This document shows, piece after piece, positions 52,185 to 60,773 of a stretch of DNA of 64,000 nucleotides. The stretch comes from Paenibacillus sp. S150 (GTDB lineage Bacteria; Bacillota; Bacilli; Paenibacillales; Paenibacillaceae): assembly GCF_019352175.1 (NCBI RefSeq), contig NZ_JACBYI010000041.1, positions 1 through 64,000 of the forward strand, given 5' to 3'. The first letter of the stretch is position 1; each line of letters begins with the position of its first letter. Position numbers and translations under genes: made by a program. The notes below the pieces were generated by a model, which had not been told where the DNA came from, did not search any database, and was given only the letters and a program-made list of their open reading frames with translations.

Positions 52185-52207
52185 ACCAGCCTCCCCACTG
52201 CCCCTTT

Positions 52208-53041
52208 TCACCCTCCCCAGCCGTGAAAGTCGGACCAGGAATTCAGCAGGAAGTTCAGGATAATGAAGCCGTAGCCGACGATGGCCCAACGGGCCATGGA
52301 GGTGCCGCTGCGCCGGGCGGAGCGCTTAAGGATGATGTAGGCAATGTAGACCGCAAGCCCGATCAGCGTGGTCAGCACCTTGGAATCCTGAAACAGCGGC
52401 GTGCGCCCTTCGGCGACAATCGACATCGCGGCCAGCACCAGCGAAGCCAGCAATAGCGGAACACCGGCCAGAATTGCTGTATACGAATATCTGTCCATCG
52501 TTTCCAGGCTGGGCAGGCGGCGGATGCGGTCATCCCATTTTTTGTGCTTCAGCCGTGTATGCAGGAACAAATACATTATGGCAAATACCGTCCCCAATGT
52601 CAGTGCGGCAAAGCTCAGGTTGGCCAAAATAATATGCATCGCCAGCCACCCGTGCACCGCACTCCAGCTCTGCAGCGTATGATCCCCGGCGGTCAGCCAG
52701 ACCCGGTTCAGCAAAAAGACGCTGAAGCCCGCCATGCTGAGCAGCAGAATCGTAAACTCCCCCCCGCGGGTGTAGGCAACCGCAAGCGAGGTCAGCACAA
52801 TGAGAAAGGAGAACCAGAACAGGAAATCATACGGCGTGAAAATCGGCAGGCCTTCCTCCTGGGAGAACCGCACCGCCAGGCCTGACGCCTGCAAAAGCCC
52901 CACAACAACAAGAAGCCCTGTGCCCAGCCGCTTCCCGCCCGGATTGCGCTTCAGGCAATCCGAGAAAATAAACAGCAGGCCCAGGGCATATAGCAGCAGA
53001 GCGGCGTCATATATTCCGTTCAGCAGTTGCATCTTGTTCAC
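52208..53041 (-). CDS. hemX: HemX-type membrane protein (CcsA-like)
   Basis: A 277-residue protein with about eight membrane helices, including the Trp/His-rich SWSAVHGWLAMHIILANLSF and the C-terminal SWSDFHGWGG, as in cytochrome c assembly proteins. In B. subtilis HemX lowers the amount of HemA. The GTG start overlaps the hemA stop as GTGA, so the two are translationally coupled. Confidence 0.92.
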   Translation of the reverse strand: MNKMQLLNGIYDAALLLYALGLLFIFSDCLKRNPGGKRLGTGLLVVVGLLQASGLAVRFSQEEGLPIFTPYDFLFWFSFLIVLTSLAVAYTRGGEFTILLLSMAGFSVFLLNRVWLTAGDHTLQSWSAVHGWLAMHIILANLSFAALTLGTVFAIMYLFLHTRLKHKKWDDRIRRLPSLETMDRYSYTAILAGVPLLLASLVLAAMSIVAEGRTPLFQDSKVLTTLIGLAVYIAYIILKRSARRSGTSMARWAIVGYGFIILNFLLNSWSDFHGWGG

Positions 53042-54429
53042 CCGCCCAGCAGACCTGCCGGAGCGAACACCGACTTCGGCAGCGTGAAATCGCCGCCTGA
53101 GGAGCGTTCAGCTTCCTTCCGTTCCGACGGTGCAGGACTTTCGCCGTCCGGCCCGGAGCCAAGCTGCTCCTGAAGCGCGAAGATTTGCGTGAAGTACTCC
53201 AGAGCTTCGGTTCCCTGCTTGCCGCCGGACAGCTCCTTGATCACATTGATGGGATCATGCATCATCTGGTTGACAATGCTTTTGGTGAGGCGCCGGATCA
53301 CCTTGCGCTGATGCTCGTCCAGCTCGGGCAGCTTGTTGAAGAGACTGTCCATTGTATCTTCATAAATTCCGTTCGACTTGTCCTGAAGGGCGCGGATGAC
53401 CGGCCGGACACCCAGCGTCTTCAGCCACAGCTGGAAATCCTCCAGCGCCTCTTCAATCATGACCTCTATCTTGGCGGCTTCAATGCGGCGCATTTCCAGA
53501 TTGGTTTCCACAATGCCTTCCAGATCATCGATGTCGTACAGGAATACATCCGGTACACCCGCCGCCTCCGGATCAATGTCACGCGGAACGGCAATATCAA
53601 TCATGAACAGCGGCCGCGACGGACGGCTCTTCATGCCTTCGGCCACCTGACCGGCTGTCAGCACATAGCCGTCCGCTCCCGTCGAGCTGATCACAATATC
53701 CACCTCATCCAGATGCTGCAGGGCTTGCTCAATCGTGCTCGGTCTGCCCGAGAACTTCCCGGCCAGCTCTATAGCCCGCGCCAGGGTACGGTTGGCGACA
53801 ATCACTTCCGCCGCACCGCTGCTGTACAGATGCTTCACCGTCAGCTCGCTCATTTTGCCGGCGCCGAGAATCAGCACTCTTTTGCCGGTGAACATGCCAA
53901 AAATCCGCTTGCCCAGCTCCACAGCCGCATAGCTGACAGATACTGCGCTTTCGCCAATCGATGTTTCGCTATGAGCGCGTTTGCCCAATGTTACCGCTTG
54001 CTTGAACAGCCGGTTGAACCAGGTTCCCGTCACGCCTTCCGTCTGCGCGGTCAAAAAAGCACTGCGCACCTGTCCCAGAATCTGCGTCTCGCCGATCACC
54101 ATCGAATCGAGGCCGCAGGTTACCCGGAACAGATGGGCAATCGCCTGCTCATCTTCGTATATATACATATGCTGTGCAAATACATCGCTTTTCACTCCAA
54201 ACCATTGCTCCATATAGCTGCGGATGAAATATCCGCACATGTGAAGCCGGTCCACAACCACATAAATTTCCGTCCGGTTGCAGGTGGCGACGACGACCCC
54301 TTCCAGCACGCTTTTGGTCTGCATCAGCTGATGCAGAGCCGCAGGCAGATCCTTTTCGGCAAAAGCGAACTGTTCTCTGACCTCTACGGGCGCCGTACGG
54401 TAATTCAGGCCAACGACGACAATATGCAT
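53038..54429 (-). CDS. hemA: Glutamyl-tRNA reductase
   Basis: A 463-residue enzyme reducing Glu-tRNA to glutamate-1-semialdehyde, the first step of tetrapyrrole synthesis. HIVVVGLNYRTAPVEVREQF, the catalytic cysteine in VVATCNRTEIYVV, and GLDSMVIGETQILGQVR are seen; the NADPH domain has VLILGAGKMSELTVKHL. The C-terminal end is about 30 residues longer than usual. AGGATGG lies before the ATG. A PerR-like box is about 165 nt upstream. Confidence 0.97.
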   Translation of the reverse strand: MHIVVVGLNYRTAPVEVREQFAFAEKDLPAALHQLMQTKSVLEGVVVATCNRTEIYVVVDRLHMCGYFIRSYMEQWFGVKSDVFAQHMYIYEDEQAIAHLFRVTCGLDSMVIGETQILGQVRSAFLTAQTEGVTGTWFNRLFKQAVTLGKRAHSETSIGESAVSVSYAAVELGKRIFGMFTGKRVLILGAGKMSELTVKHLYSSGAAEVIVANRTLARAIELAGKFSGRPSTIEQALQHLDEVDIVISSTGADGYVLTAGQVAEGMKSRPSRPLFMIDIAVPRDIDPEAAGVPDVFLYDIDDLEGIVETNLEMRRIEAAKIEVMIEEALEDFQLWLKTLGVRPVIRALQDKSNGIYEDTMDSLFNKLPELDEHQRKVIRRLTKSIVNQMMHDPINVIKELSGGKQGTEALEYFTQIFALQEQLGSGPDGESPAPSERKEAERSSGGDFTLPKSVFAPAGLLGG

Positions 54430-54592
54430 CGTTTGTTCACCATCCTAATCTCTATTCATTGGTGCAGGCACTGTTGCCGCTCTTCCCAAATCCACTGGTA
54501 CCACTTTCACAAGTTCCTCAAACGCTGTGTTAAGTATATCACATGAAAATACGGCTTTTGGCAGAACCTTTGAACTATTTATGAAATCCAGA

Positions 54593-54607
54593 TAATAATT
54601 ATTATAA
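54593..54607 (-). promoter_or_regulatory. PerR-box candidate upstream of hemA
   Basis: TAATAATTATTATAA matches the 15-bp PerR consensus TTATAATNATTATAA at every fixed position but one. It lies about 165 nt before the hemA start, in the only promoter region of hemA. B. subtilis hemAXCDBL is repressed by PerR, so peroxide control of heme synthesis is likely here too. The site is AT-rich, so chance matching cannot be ruled out. Confidence 0.6.
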
Positions 54608-54714
54608 ACAAGCAAAGCACTTTTGTCGTCATTAAAATAGGGCGATCTCGTTACAACTCAGCCTCTTGTCTAGAATCGGTTATTTAATGGGAATTTATGA
54701 AAACAGCTTACAGC

Positions 54715-54752
54715 AAAAAACCTTTAACCCCCGGCTAACGCAGGATTAAAGG
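54715..54752 (-). terminator. Terminator of the Old Yellow Enzyme gene
   Basis: On the minus strand CCTTTAATCC and GGGTTAAAGG form a stem followed by TTTTTTG, about 50 nt after the stop of the gene at 54803. Confidence 0.85.
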
Positions 54753-54802
54753 CCTTTGTTGTTAGTGCCTGTACCTATTCTGCAGCAAGCACTCTTATGA
54801 GA

Positions 54803-55915
54803 TCATTTCAGTGTTGCAAGGTCCTCACGGGTGAACGGAAGCAGTTCTTCGGTACGGCCGTCACGAATCTTGGCTGCCCAGGCCGGATCGCTCAGCAATG
54901 CGCGGCCGACGGCAACGAGGTCGAACTCTCCGCGTTCCAGACGCTCGATCAGGTTGTCGATGCCGGCGGCTTGCCCTCCCTTGCCCGCCGTGAACAGCGA
55001 GGCGACGTCGGAGTCCAGTCCGACAGAGCCAACAGTAATTGACGGCTTGCCGGTCAGCTTGCGTGCCCAGCCCGCCAGGTTGAGATCTGAGCCGGCAAAT
55101 TCCGGCTCCCAGAACCGGCGTGTGGAGGCATGAAAAATATCAACGCCGGCATTAGACAAAACTGCGAGGAAACGCTCCAGCTCCTCTGGAGTTGCCGCAA
55201 GCTTTTCTCCGTAATTCCCCGCCTTCCATTGCGAGAAACGGAAGATGACCGGGAAGCCGGGTCCGACGGCGGCTCTCACCGCCCCGATAACCTCCACCGC
55301 GAATCGGGTACGTTCAATCAGGTTGCCTCCATACTCATCCGTACGCTTGTTCGTGACATTCCAGAAGAACTGGTCAATGAGGTAACCGTGCGCACCGTGA
55401 ATCTCCACCGCATCGAAGCCAATGCGCTTCGCGTCAGCGGCGGCTTGACCGTACGCCTTCACAATATCCCGAATCTCCTCAACTGTCAGCGGCTCGGATA
55501 GAGACTCGCCGGTCAGGCTAAGACCTGAAGGCCCGACGGGGCTGGCTGTGGAATCCGGGAATTTCTCCCGCTCACGGGCCATGCCGGTATGCCAAATCTG
55601 CGGAGCGATTTTTCCGCCGGCTGCATGCACTTCCCGGACGACCTGCGACCAGCCTGCCAGGGCTTCCTCTCCATAGAAATGCGGAACACCGTGGTCGGCG
55701 GCTGCCGCAGGATGGTTAATAACCGTGCCTTCGGTAATGATGAGGCCAACGCCGTTTTCCGCTCTGCGGCGGTAATAGCTGGCCACGTCGGGACCCGGAG
55801 CGCCCGCCGGTGAAAAGGAGCGTGTCATCGGGGCCATGACAATACGATTACCGAGCTTCAATCTGCCTCCTTCAAAAGGCTTGAACAGCACATCTGCTGA
55901 ATTGGACTGGGTCAT
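54803..55915 (-). CDS. NADH:flavin oxidoreductase, Old Yellow Enzyme family
   Basis: A 370-residue FMN-dependent ene-reductase. NRIVMAPMTRSFSPAGAPGP, the active-site region EIHGAHGYLIDQFFWNVTNK, RTDEYGGNLIERTRFAVEV and VAVGRALLSDPAW are typical of the NemA/alkene reductase group. It acts on electrophilic alkenes, quinones or nitro compounds. An ArsR-type gene lies 100 bp upstream on the same strand and may sense the substrate. Confidence 0.94.
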   Translation of the reverse strand: MTQSNSADVLFKPFEGGRLKLGNRIVMAPMTRSFSPAGAPGPDVASYYRRRAENGVGLIITEGTVINHPAAAADHGVPHFYGEEALAGWSQVVREVHAAGGKIAPQIWHTGMAREREKFPDSTASPVGPSGLSLTGESLSEPLTVEEIRDIVKAYGQAAADAKRIGFDAVEIHGAHGYLIDQFFWNVTNKRTDEYGGNLIERTRFAVEVIGAVRAAVGPGFPVIFRFSQWKAGNYGEKLAATPEELERFLAVLSNAGVDIFHASTRRFWEPEFAGSDLNLAGWARKLTGKPSITVGSVGLDSDVASLFTAGKGGQAAGIDNLIERLERGEFDLVAVGRALLSDPAWAAKIRDGRTEELLPFTREDLATLK

Positions 55916-56017
55916 TTTATGGGCTCCTCCTGCAAATGAATGAATTTAATATCGATATATACGAATATATAGATTAATAGATTACAATGCAAGCCCTGCG
56001 GAATTTATTTCGCCGGC

Positions 56018-56353
56018 TCATCCTTCCTTCCTTGCTTGCAGTCCCGCCGTAATTCCCTCCAGGAAAGCGCTGATCGCCTCTTCATTGCGCCGGTAATACG
56101 TCCATTGTCCGTAGCGCCGGGTCTCCAGCAGCCCGGTCTTCTGCATAGACGACAGGTAAGAAGAGATCACCGACTGCGCCAGGCCGGATTTCTCCTGAAT
56201 GCTTCCCACGCACACACTGCCCGGGAACTCTTCTTTTATGACCTTGGGCAGCTCCTCGTTCAACAATTCCGGCTCCTTCAGCCAGCAGAGGATATTGAGG
56301 CGGGTTTCATTGGACAATGCCTTCAGCACAGCAAGCATCTCTTCGTTAGTCAT
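56018..56353 (-). CDS. ArsR-family transcriptional regulator
   Basis: A 111-residue winged-helix protein: LKALSNETRLNILCWLKEPE, SGLAQSVISSYLSSMQKTGL (recognition helix), and RRYGQWTYYRRNEEAI as the wing. VCVGSIQEKS contains a cysteine that could sense electrophiles, which would fit the Old Yellow Enzyme gene downstream. The typical metal-binding CVC motif of ArsR is absent. The ATG at 56353 is used; a TTG directly before it is also open. Confidence 0.85.
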   Translation of the reverse strand: MTNEEMLAVLKALSNETRLNILCWLKEPELLNEELPKVIKEEFPGSVCVGSIQEKSGLAQSVISSYLSSMQKTGLLETRRYGQWTYYRRNEEAISAFLEGITAGLQARKEG

Positions 56354-56440
56354 CAATTAACATCCATTCTAAGTTGTTTTTTTTCAGTATACCAAAAGTT
56401 CTGCTCTTACAGCTAAATTGGATTTAAGATTTCTCCAAAT

Positions 56441-57289
56441 TCAATTGCTTCCGTCCAAATGCAGCACGACACAAGACTTATCGTCAGAGACCTTCAGCCG
56501 TGGAACTTCCAGCAGCAGCCGGTCTGCTTGCTCCTTCCGGTATAGTTCTCTGGCATAGCCCTCCGCCCCATGGGTGTCCAGGCCGTTGATCACATCCTCC
56601 CACCGCTCCGCTCCGGTGTACAACCCGTCCGTGAACATATAGAGACTCTCCAGATTCGCCCGGTTGAACGTCCCTCTCTCCAGGAACTGCGGGAAACGGG
56701 GGTCGCCGTTCAGTACGCCATAGCCTTCGAGCGTATTGGCCCTTTTACGGTTGTCCTGCAGCAGTGGCATGAGCCTTCTGCGCAGCTCGGCCGGGTTCTC
56801 CACTCCTTCGGCGCGCAGCTCCTGCATCCGCTCCACCGTCCGTTTGTCCACATGCGCCAATTGGGAATGCGTCAGCGCCCTTAACGTCCCGTCCCTGTAT
56901 TTGCCCAGCAGCATGCAATCGCCGGCCTGCACATAATCGATGCTGAATTCATGGATTTGCACGATGACCAGAGCGGCCGACCACCGGCCGGAGGCATCGG
57001 TGAGGTCCACACCCTCCGCAGCCATGGCCTCCTGCAAAGCCAGGTTCGCTTGCACGGCAGTCTGCTCCAGCGCCCTGCCTTCCATAGCGATGAAATGTGC
57101 GGCGGCCAGCTGTGCGGCGATATATCCTCCGGTCTTCCCCTCGACGTTACGGTAAGCTGACAGCGAGGTCGCCCCGTCCACCACACCATAGACGGACGCA
57201 GCCTCATTGACTGCCAGGGCGTCCTCATTCCATTCCCCGTCCCCCTGAATTGAACATGCATCCATTCTCCATTGCGTTGAATCCGGCAT
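56441..57289 (-). CDS. PP2C-like protein phosphatase
   Basis: A 282-residue protein of the PPM fold: GEWNEDALAVNE, the metal-binding VVDGATSL, VQAGDCMLLG, FTDGLYTGAERWED and DDKSCVVLHLD are the aligned core motifs. It lacks extra domains. Substrate unknown; the nearby genes give no hint. AAGGAG lies 12 nt before the ATG at 57289; the longer frame includes non-conserved residues. Confidence 0.8.
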   Translation of the reverse strand: MPDSTQWRMDACSIQGDGEWNEDALAVNEAASVYGVVDGATSLSAYRNVEGKTGGYIAAQLAAAHFIAMEGRALEQTAVQANLALQEAMAAEGVDLTDASGRWSAALVIVQIHEFSIDYVQAGDCMLLGKYRDGTLRALTHSQLAHVDKRTVERMQELRAEGVENPAELRRRLMPLLQDNRKRANTLEGYGVLNGDPRFPQFLERGTFNRANLESLYMFTDGLYTGAERWEDVINGLDTHGAEGYARELYRKEQADRLLLEVPRLKVSDDKSCVVLHLDGSN

Positions 57290-57553
57290 CGAGCTTGTCC
57301 ACTCCTTCTTGCTGTAGTTGTCCTTAAATCTAACACAAAAATAATTAAAAGGCATACAGCAAAATCCGCATGCAACCACATCATCTGGATTATGTTAATT
57401 TTCATGACGCAAAAATGAATTATTGACACACAATATTGCGAATGATAGCATATAACAAATGATTGAAGTCACTGTTTCTGACATATACATGATTAAAAGC
57501 GATCCAATCCCCGCATAATGTTACTTTTACATTCATAATTCACTAATTTCATA

Positions 57554-57732
57554 CCTCTTGTATAAGCTCATTAATTTGGTTTGAGCGTTTCTACAGGCAA
57601 CCGTAAATTGCCCCAGGCTACAAGAGGCACCGCAAGGCTGAAGGATATTCAAGGCGAGAGCCCGCATAATTTTTTTGCGCTCTTCCGTGATGCCGCCCAG
57701 CCTCAAGGTGTCTCTTGTGCCCGGGTTTTTTT
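57554..57732 (+). promoter_or_regulatory. Purine-family riboswitch with terminator (predicted ON switch)
   Basis: Aptamer 57554-57627: P1 CCTCTTGTA/TACAAGAGG, J1/2 with TATAA, P2 GCTCA/TGAGC, a loop ending in TTTGG, J2/3 GTTTCTAC, P3 GGCAA/TTGCC with loop CCGTAAA. The GG and CC for loop-loop contact and the TTTCTA core are those of guanine/adenine riboswitches. The ligand-reading position is C (GGCTAC where GACTAT is usual), as in guanine types, but the preceding A is G and the base of P3 has extra nucleotides. The 3' strand of P1 can instead pair with GGTGTCTCTTGTGCCCGGG (57707-57725), followed by seven T, forming a terminator. Ligand binding should therefore prevent termination. Confidence 0.8.
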
Positions 57733-57806
57733 GTATATTTCAGAAGTTCTGCACGAAGCGAACCGCAAGAAGTATACGCTAACCCAACTTTTAAGGAGTG
57801 AAGACT

Positions 57807-58367
57807 ATGAGCGCATCCTATGCAAAGCTCAGCGAATCCATCAGCAAGGCCAAAAATGTGAGAATTTACAAAAACAAGGACACCGCCTATGATTTCAAGC
57901 TGTATCCCTTCGGTGAACGCGGAACCTACATTGATCCCGAGCTGATCAGTGAAATCACCGACAGCCTTGCGGAGAGCATCACCGCGCAGTTCCCCGCCTT
58001 TGATTATATCGTATCTCCCGAACCGGGCGGGCATACCTGGGGCATGCTGGCGGCCTACAAGCTGATGAAGCCGATGAACATTCTGCGTCTCAGCACCGAA
58101 TTGTATGAAAACTACGAGGTCAGCATCAAACGCGAGACGGCGTACAACGAGAACTATATTTATTTTGACGGATTTACGGCCGGTGACCGTGTGCTTCTTC
58201 TGGATGATGTGATCAGTTCAGGCGCTACGATCCGCTGCATCGCCCAGCAAATGGTCCACATGGGGATTGAGCTTGTCGGTGTGCAGGCGATTCTGGCCAA
58301 AGGCAGGCATTACAAACAGCTGGAAACGGATATTGGCGTCCCGGTACGATTCTTGTCCCAGGTATAG
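57807..58367 (+). CDS. Purine phosphoribosyltransferase (xanthine/adenine type)
   Basis: A 186-residue enzyme of the PRTase fold with the PRPP motif RVLLLDDVISSGATIRC and the substrate region PEPGGHTWGMLAAY. It is related to adenine and xanthine phosphoribosyltransferases; the base used cannot be settled by eye. The ATG at 57807 has AAGGAG upstream. The purine riboswitch before it and the IMP dehydrogenase and HPRT genes after it show that it works in purine salvage. Confidence 0.85.
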   Translation: MSASYAKLSESISKAKNVRIYKNKDTAYDFKLYPFGERGTYIDPELISEITDSLAESITAQFPAFDYIVSPEPGGHTWGMLAAYKLMKPMNILRLSTELYENYEVSIKRETAYNENYIYFDGFTAGDRVLLLDDVISSGATIRCIAQQMVHMGIELVGVQAILAKGRHYKQLETDIGVPVRFLSQV

Positions 58368-58401
58368 TGTCCAACAAACCCAGAGAGGAAGTGACCACGA
58401 A

Positions 58402-59913
58402 ATGGCTTACTATTATGATCAGCCGTCCAGAACGTTCAGTGAATTCCTGCTGGTGCCGAATCTGACAACCAAAGCATGCATTCCGGGAAATGTCGATCTT
58501 CGGACCCCTGTCACCAAATTCCGCAAGGGAGAGACGCCCGCTCTGACAATGAACCTCCCTGTAACCTCCGCCGTAATGCAGGCTGTATCCGACCACAACA
58601 TGGCAATTGCCCTGGCCAAAAGCGGCGGAATCTCCTTCATCTATGGTTCGCAATCCGTCGGGCAGCAGGTCGAGATGGTCCGCAGGGTGAAGAAGTTCAA
58701 GGCAGGCTTCGTGCTCAGCGACTCCAACCTGCGCCCGGAGGATACCCTGAAGGATGTGCTGGAGCTGAAAGCCCGCAGCGGCCATTCCACCATCGCCATT
58801 ACGGACAACGGTGAGCCGACCGGCAAGCTGATGGGCATCGTCACCAGCCGCGATTACCGCGAGAACCGCCTGCCGCCGGACTGTGCGATTACCGGGTTCA
58901 TGACTCCCCTGTCTTCGCTGATCTACGCCAATGAAGGGATCACCTTAACCGAAGCCAATGATATGATCTGGGACCACAAGCTGAACTGCCTGCCGATTGT
59001 GAGCGGCAGCGGCCATCTGGTGCACCTCGTCTTCCGCAAAGATTATGACAGCCACCAGGAGTATCCGCTGGAGCTGCATGACAGCAATAAGCAGCTGATC
59101 GTCGGTGCGGGCATCAATTCCAGAGACTATAAGGAGCGCGTTCCCGCGCTGGTGGAAGCAGGCGCGGATGTGCTCTGCATTGACTCCTCGGACGGCTATT
59201 CCGAATGGCAGGCGGAGACGATCCGGTATATTAAGGAAACGTTTGGCGAAAGCGTAAAGGTTGGGGCGGGCAACGTCGTGGACAAAGAAGGCTTCCTCTA
59301 CCTCGTCGAAGCAGGCGCGGACTTCGTCAAGGTCGGCATCGGCGGCGGCTCCATCTGCATTACCCGGGAGCAAAAAGGCATCGGCCGCGGCCAGGCCTCC
59401 TCCGTGATCGAAGTGGCGGCAGCCCGCCAGGAATATTACGAGCAAACGGGCGTCTACGTCCCGATCTGCTCCGACGGCGGCATCGTGCATGACTATCATA
59501 TCGTCCTTGCCCTGGCGATGGGGGCCGACTTTGTGATGCTGGGCCGCTATTTCGCCCGCTTCGACGAGAGCCCGGGCCGCAAGCTGCTGGTCGGCGGCAA
59601 CTTCGTCAAAGAGTACTGGGGCGAAGGCTCCAGCCGGGCCCGCAACTGGCAGCGGTACGACTTCGGCAATGCCGACAAGGAAAGCAAGCTGGAGTTCGAG
59701 GAAGGCGTGGATTCCTTCATCCCTTACGCCGGCAGACTCAAAGACAACCTGGACCTCAGCATCAGCAAAATCAAATCGACCATGTGCAACTGCGGCGCAC
59801 TCACGATCCCGCAGCTGCAGCAGCATGCCAAAATCACCCTGGTTTCCTCAACAACCATTTACGAAGGCGGGGCACATGATGTTATGCTGAAGGAGAAGGA
59901 CAGAACATCCTGA
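58402..59913 (+). CDS. guaB: IMP dehydrogenase
   Basis: A 503-residue enzyme converting IMP to XMP. The barrel is interrupted by two CBS domains (about 95-235, ITDNGEPTGKLMGIVTSRDY). The catalytic loop reads GIGGGSICITRE, where GIGPGSICTTR is usual; the cysteine is kept. SDGGIVHDYH and MLGRYFARFDESPG follow. It resembles the diverged 500-residue IMPDH of some Firmicutes more than B. subtilis GuaB. GAGGAAG precedes the ATG at 58402; the frame open further upstream overlaps the previous gene. A second, canonical guaB elsewhere in the genome is likely. Confidence 0.88.
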   Translation: MAYYYDQPSRTFSEFLLVPNLTTKACIPGNVDLRTPVTKFRKGETPALTMNLPVTSAVMQAVSDHNMAIALAKSGGISFIYGSQSVGQQVEMVRRVKKFKAGFVLSDSNLRPEDTLKDVLELKARSGHSTIAITDNGEPTGKLMGIVTSRDYRENRLPPDCAITGFMTPLSSLIYANEGITLTEANDMIWDHKLNCLPIVSGSGHLVHLVFRKDYDSHQEYPLELHDSNKQLIVGAGINSRDYKERVPALVEAGADVLCIDSSDGYSEWQAETIRYIKETFGESVKVGAGNVVDKEGFLYLVEAGADFVKVGIGGGSICITREQKGIGRGQASSVIEVAAARQEYYEQTGVYVPICSDGGIVHDYHIVLALAMGADFVMLGRYFARFDESPGRKLLVGGNFVKEYWGEGSSRARNWQRYDFGNADKESKLEFEEGVDSFIPYAGRLKDNLDLSISKIKSTMCNCGALTIPQLQQHAKITLVSSTTIYEGGAHDVMLKEKDRTS

Positions 59914-59932
59914 TCCATAAGGAGCGGACGTG

Positions 59933-60463
59933 ATGAAAGGACTCAAGGAAATACTGGTAAGCACTGACGAGCTGCAGCAGAAGGTCAAAGAACTGGGGGC
60001 AGCCATCTCACAGGACTACGAGGGGAAGGAATTGGTGCTGATTGGCATCCTCAAGGGCGGGGCGGTGTTCATGTCCGACCTGATGCGCGTGATCACCCTC
60101 CCGGTGGGGATCGACTACATGTCCGTATCCAGCTACGGCGCCAGCGCCACCTCCTCCGGCGTCATTACGATCAAAAAAGACATCGACACCGACATCCGCG
60201 GCAAGCATGTCCTGCTCGTTGAGGATCTGATCGACACGGGCCTGACCCTGCAGCATCTGCGCGAGCTGTTCCTCATGCGCGAGGCCGCCAGCGTCGGCAT
60301 CTGCACCATCCTCAGCAAGCCCTCCCGCCGCCTCATCGACGTCCCCATCGACTACTGCGGCATCGACATCCCCGACGAATTCGTCGTCGGCTACGGCCTG
60401 GACTATGCGGAGCAGTTCCGCAACCTGCCGGAGGTGTGGGTGGTGGCGACTGGGGAAGGATGA
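59933..60463 (+). CDS. hpt: Hypoxanthine-guanine phosphoribosyltransferase
   Basis: A 176-residue HPRT: ELVLIGILKGGAVFMSDLMR, YMSVSSYGASATSSG, the PRPP motif HVLLVEDLIDTGLTLQHL and FVVGYGLDYAEQFRNLP are all conserved. It makes IMP and GMP from free bases. AAGGAG lies before the ATG at 59933. Last gene of the purine salvage operon; with the two upstream genes it channels salvaged bases to XMP and GMP. Possibly an extra copy beside the usual hpt next to tilS. Confidence 0.94.
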   Translation: MKGLKEILVSTDELQQKVKELGAAISQDYEGKELVLIGILKGGAVFMSDLMRVITLPVGIDYMSVSSYGASATSSGVITIKKDIDTDIRGKHVLLVEDLIDTGLTLQHLRELFLMREAASVGICTILSKPSRRLIDVPIDYCGIDIPDEFVVGYGLDYAEQFRNLPEVWVVATGEG

Positions 60464-60469
60464 GTGGGA

Positions 60470-60515
60470 AGTAAAGGAGGCAGCGCTTGGAAATCAAGCG
60501 ACTGCCTCCTTTACT
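60470..60515 (+). terminator. Terminator of the purine salvage operon
   Basis: AGTAAAGGAGGCAG and CTGCCTCCTTTACT with an inner CGCTTG/CAAGCG form a stem of about 20 bp with a small loop, followed by TATTCTG, a few bases after the hpt stop. Confidence 0.9.
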
Positions 60516-60773
60516 TATTCTGAAAATTAAGGATTCACAATCTTTTTATAGAAAGGTTCTTGTGAAATGAGGTTATTGTTTCATAAATACCCATGGGTTT
60601 CTGTAAAACTGTTATTCACTCTTGTATTATAAATTTCCTCAATCAGAACTTTCACTCTTGTTTCCAGGAACGGTTTTAATCTAGTTTTAATCTAGTCTTA
60701 ACCAATCCCTGAAAATCACCCTCCACCGTTCCTGTAATCACTAACTCAACCTAGTTAGGAGCTTCAATTATGC
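60516..60773. other. AT-rich intergenic region, nothing recognised
   Basis: About 260 bp between the purine operon terminator and the decayed gene on the other strand. No ribosome site, hairpin or reading frame of interest was seen except two near-identical copies of TCTAGTTTTAATC/TCTAGTCTTAACC around 60680. Composition is markedly more AT-rich than the genes to the left, marking the start of the accessory island. Confidence 0.4.

Larger units (their letters stand above)
51588..52207. other. 620-bp gap in the heme cluster with a large palindrome
   Basis: No gene that I trust lies here; short frames on both strands have neither ribosome sites nor families. The gap contains the large palindrome at 51855-51969 and a perfect 12-bp hairpin at 52149-52184. 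It separates hemA-hemX from sirC-hemC, which are usually tightly packed, and probably holds a separate promoter for sirC. Confidence 0.6.

Noticed and set aside
53185..54546. A 453-codon plus-strand frame
   Set aside because: Antisense shadow of hemA.
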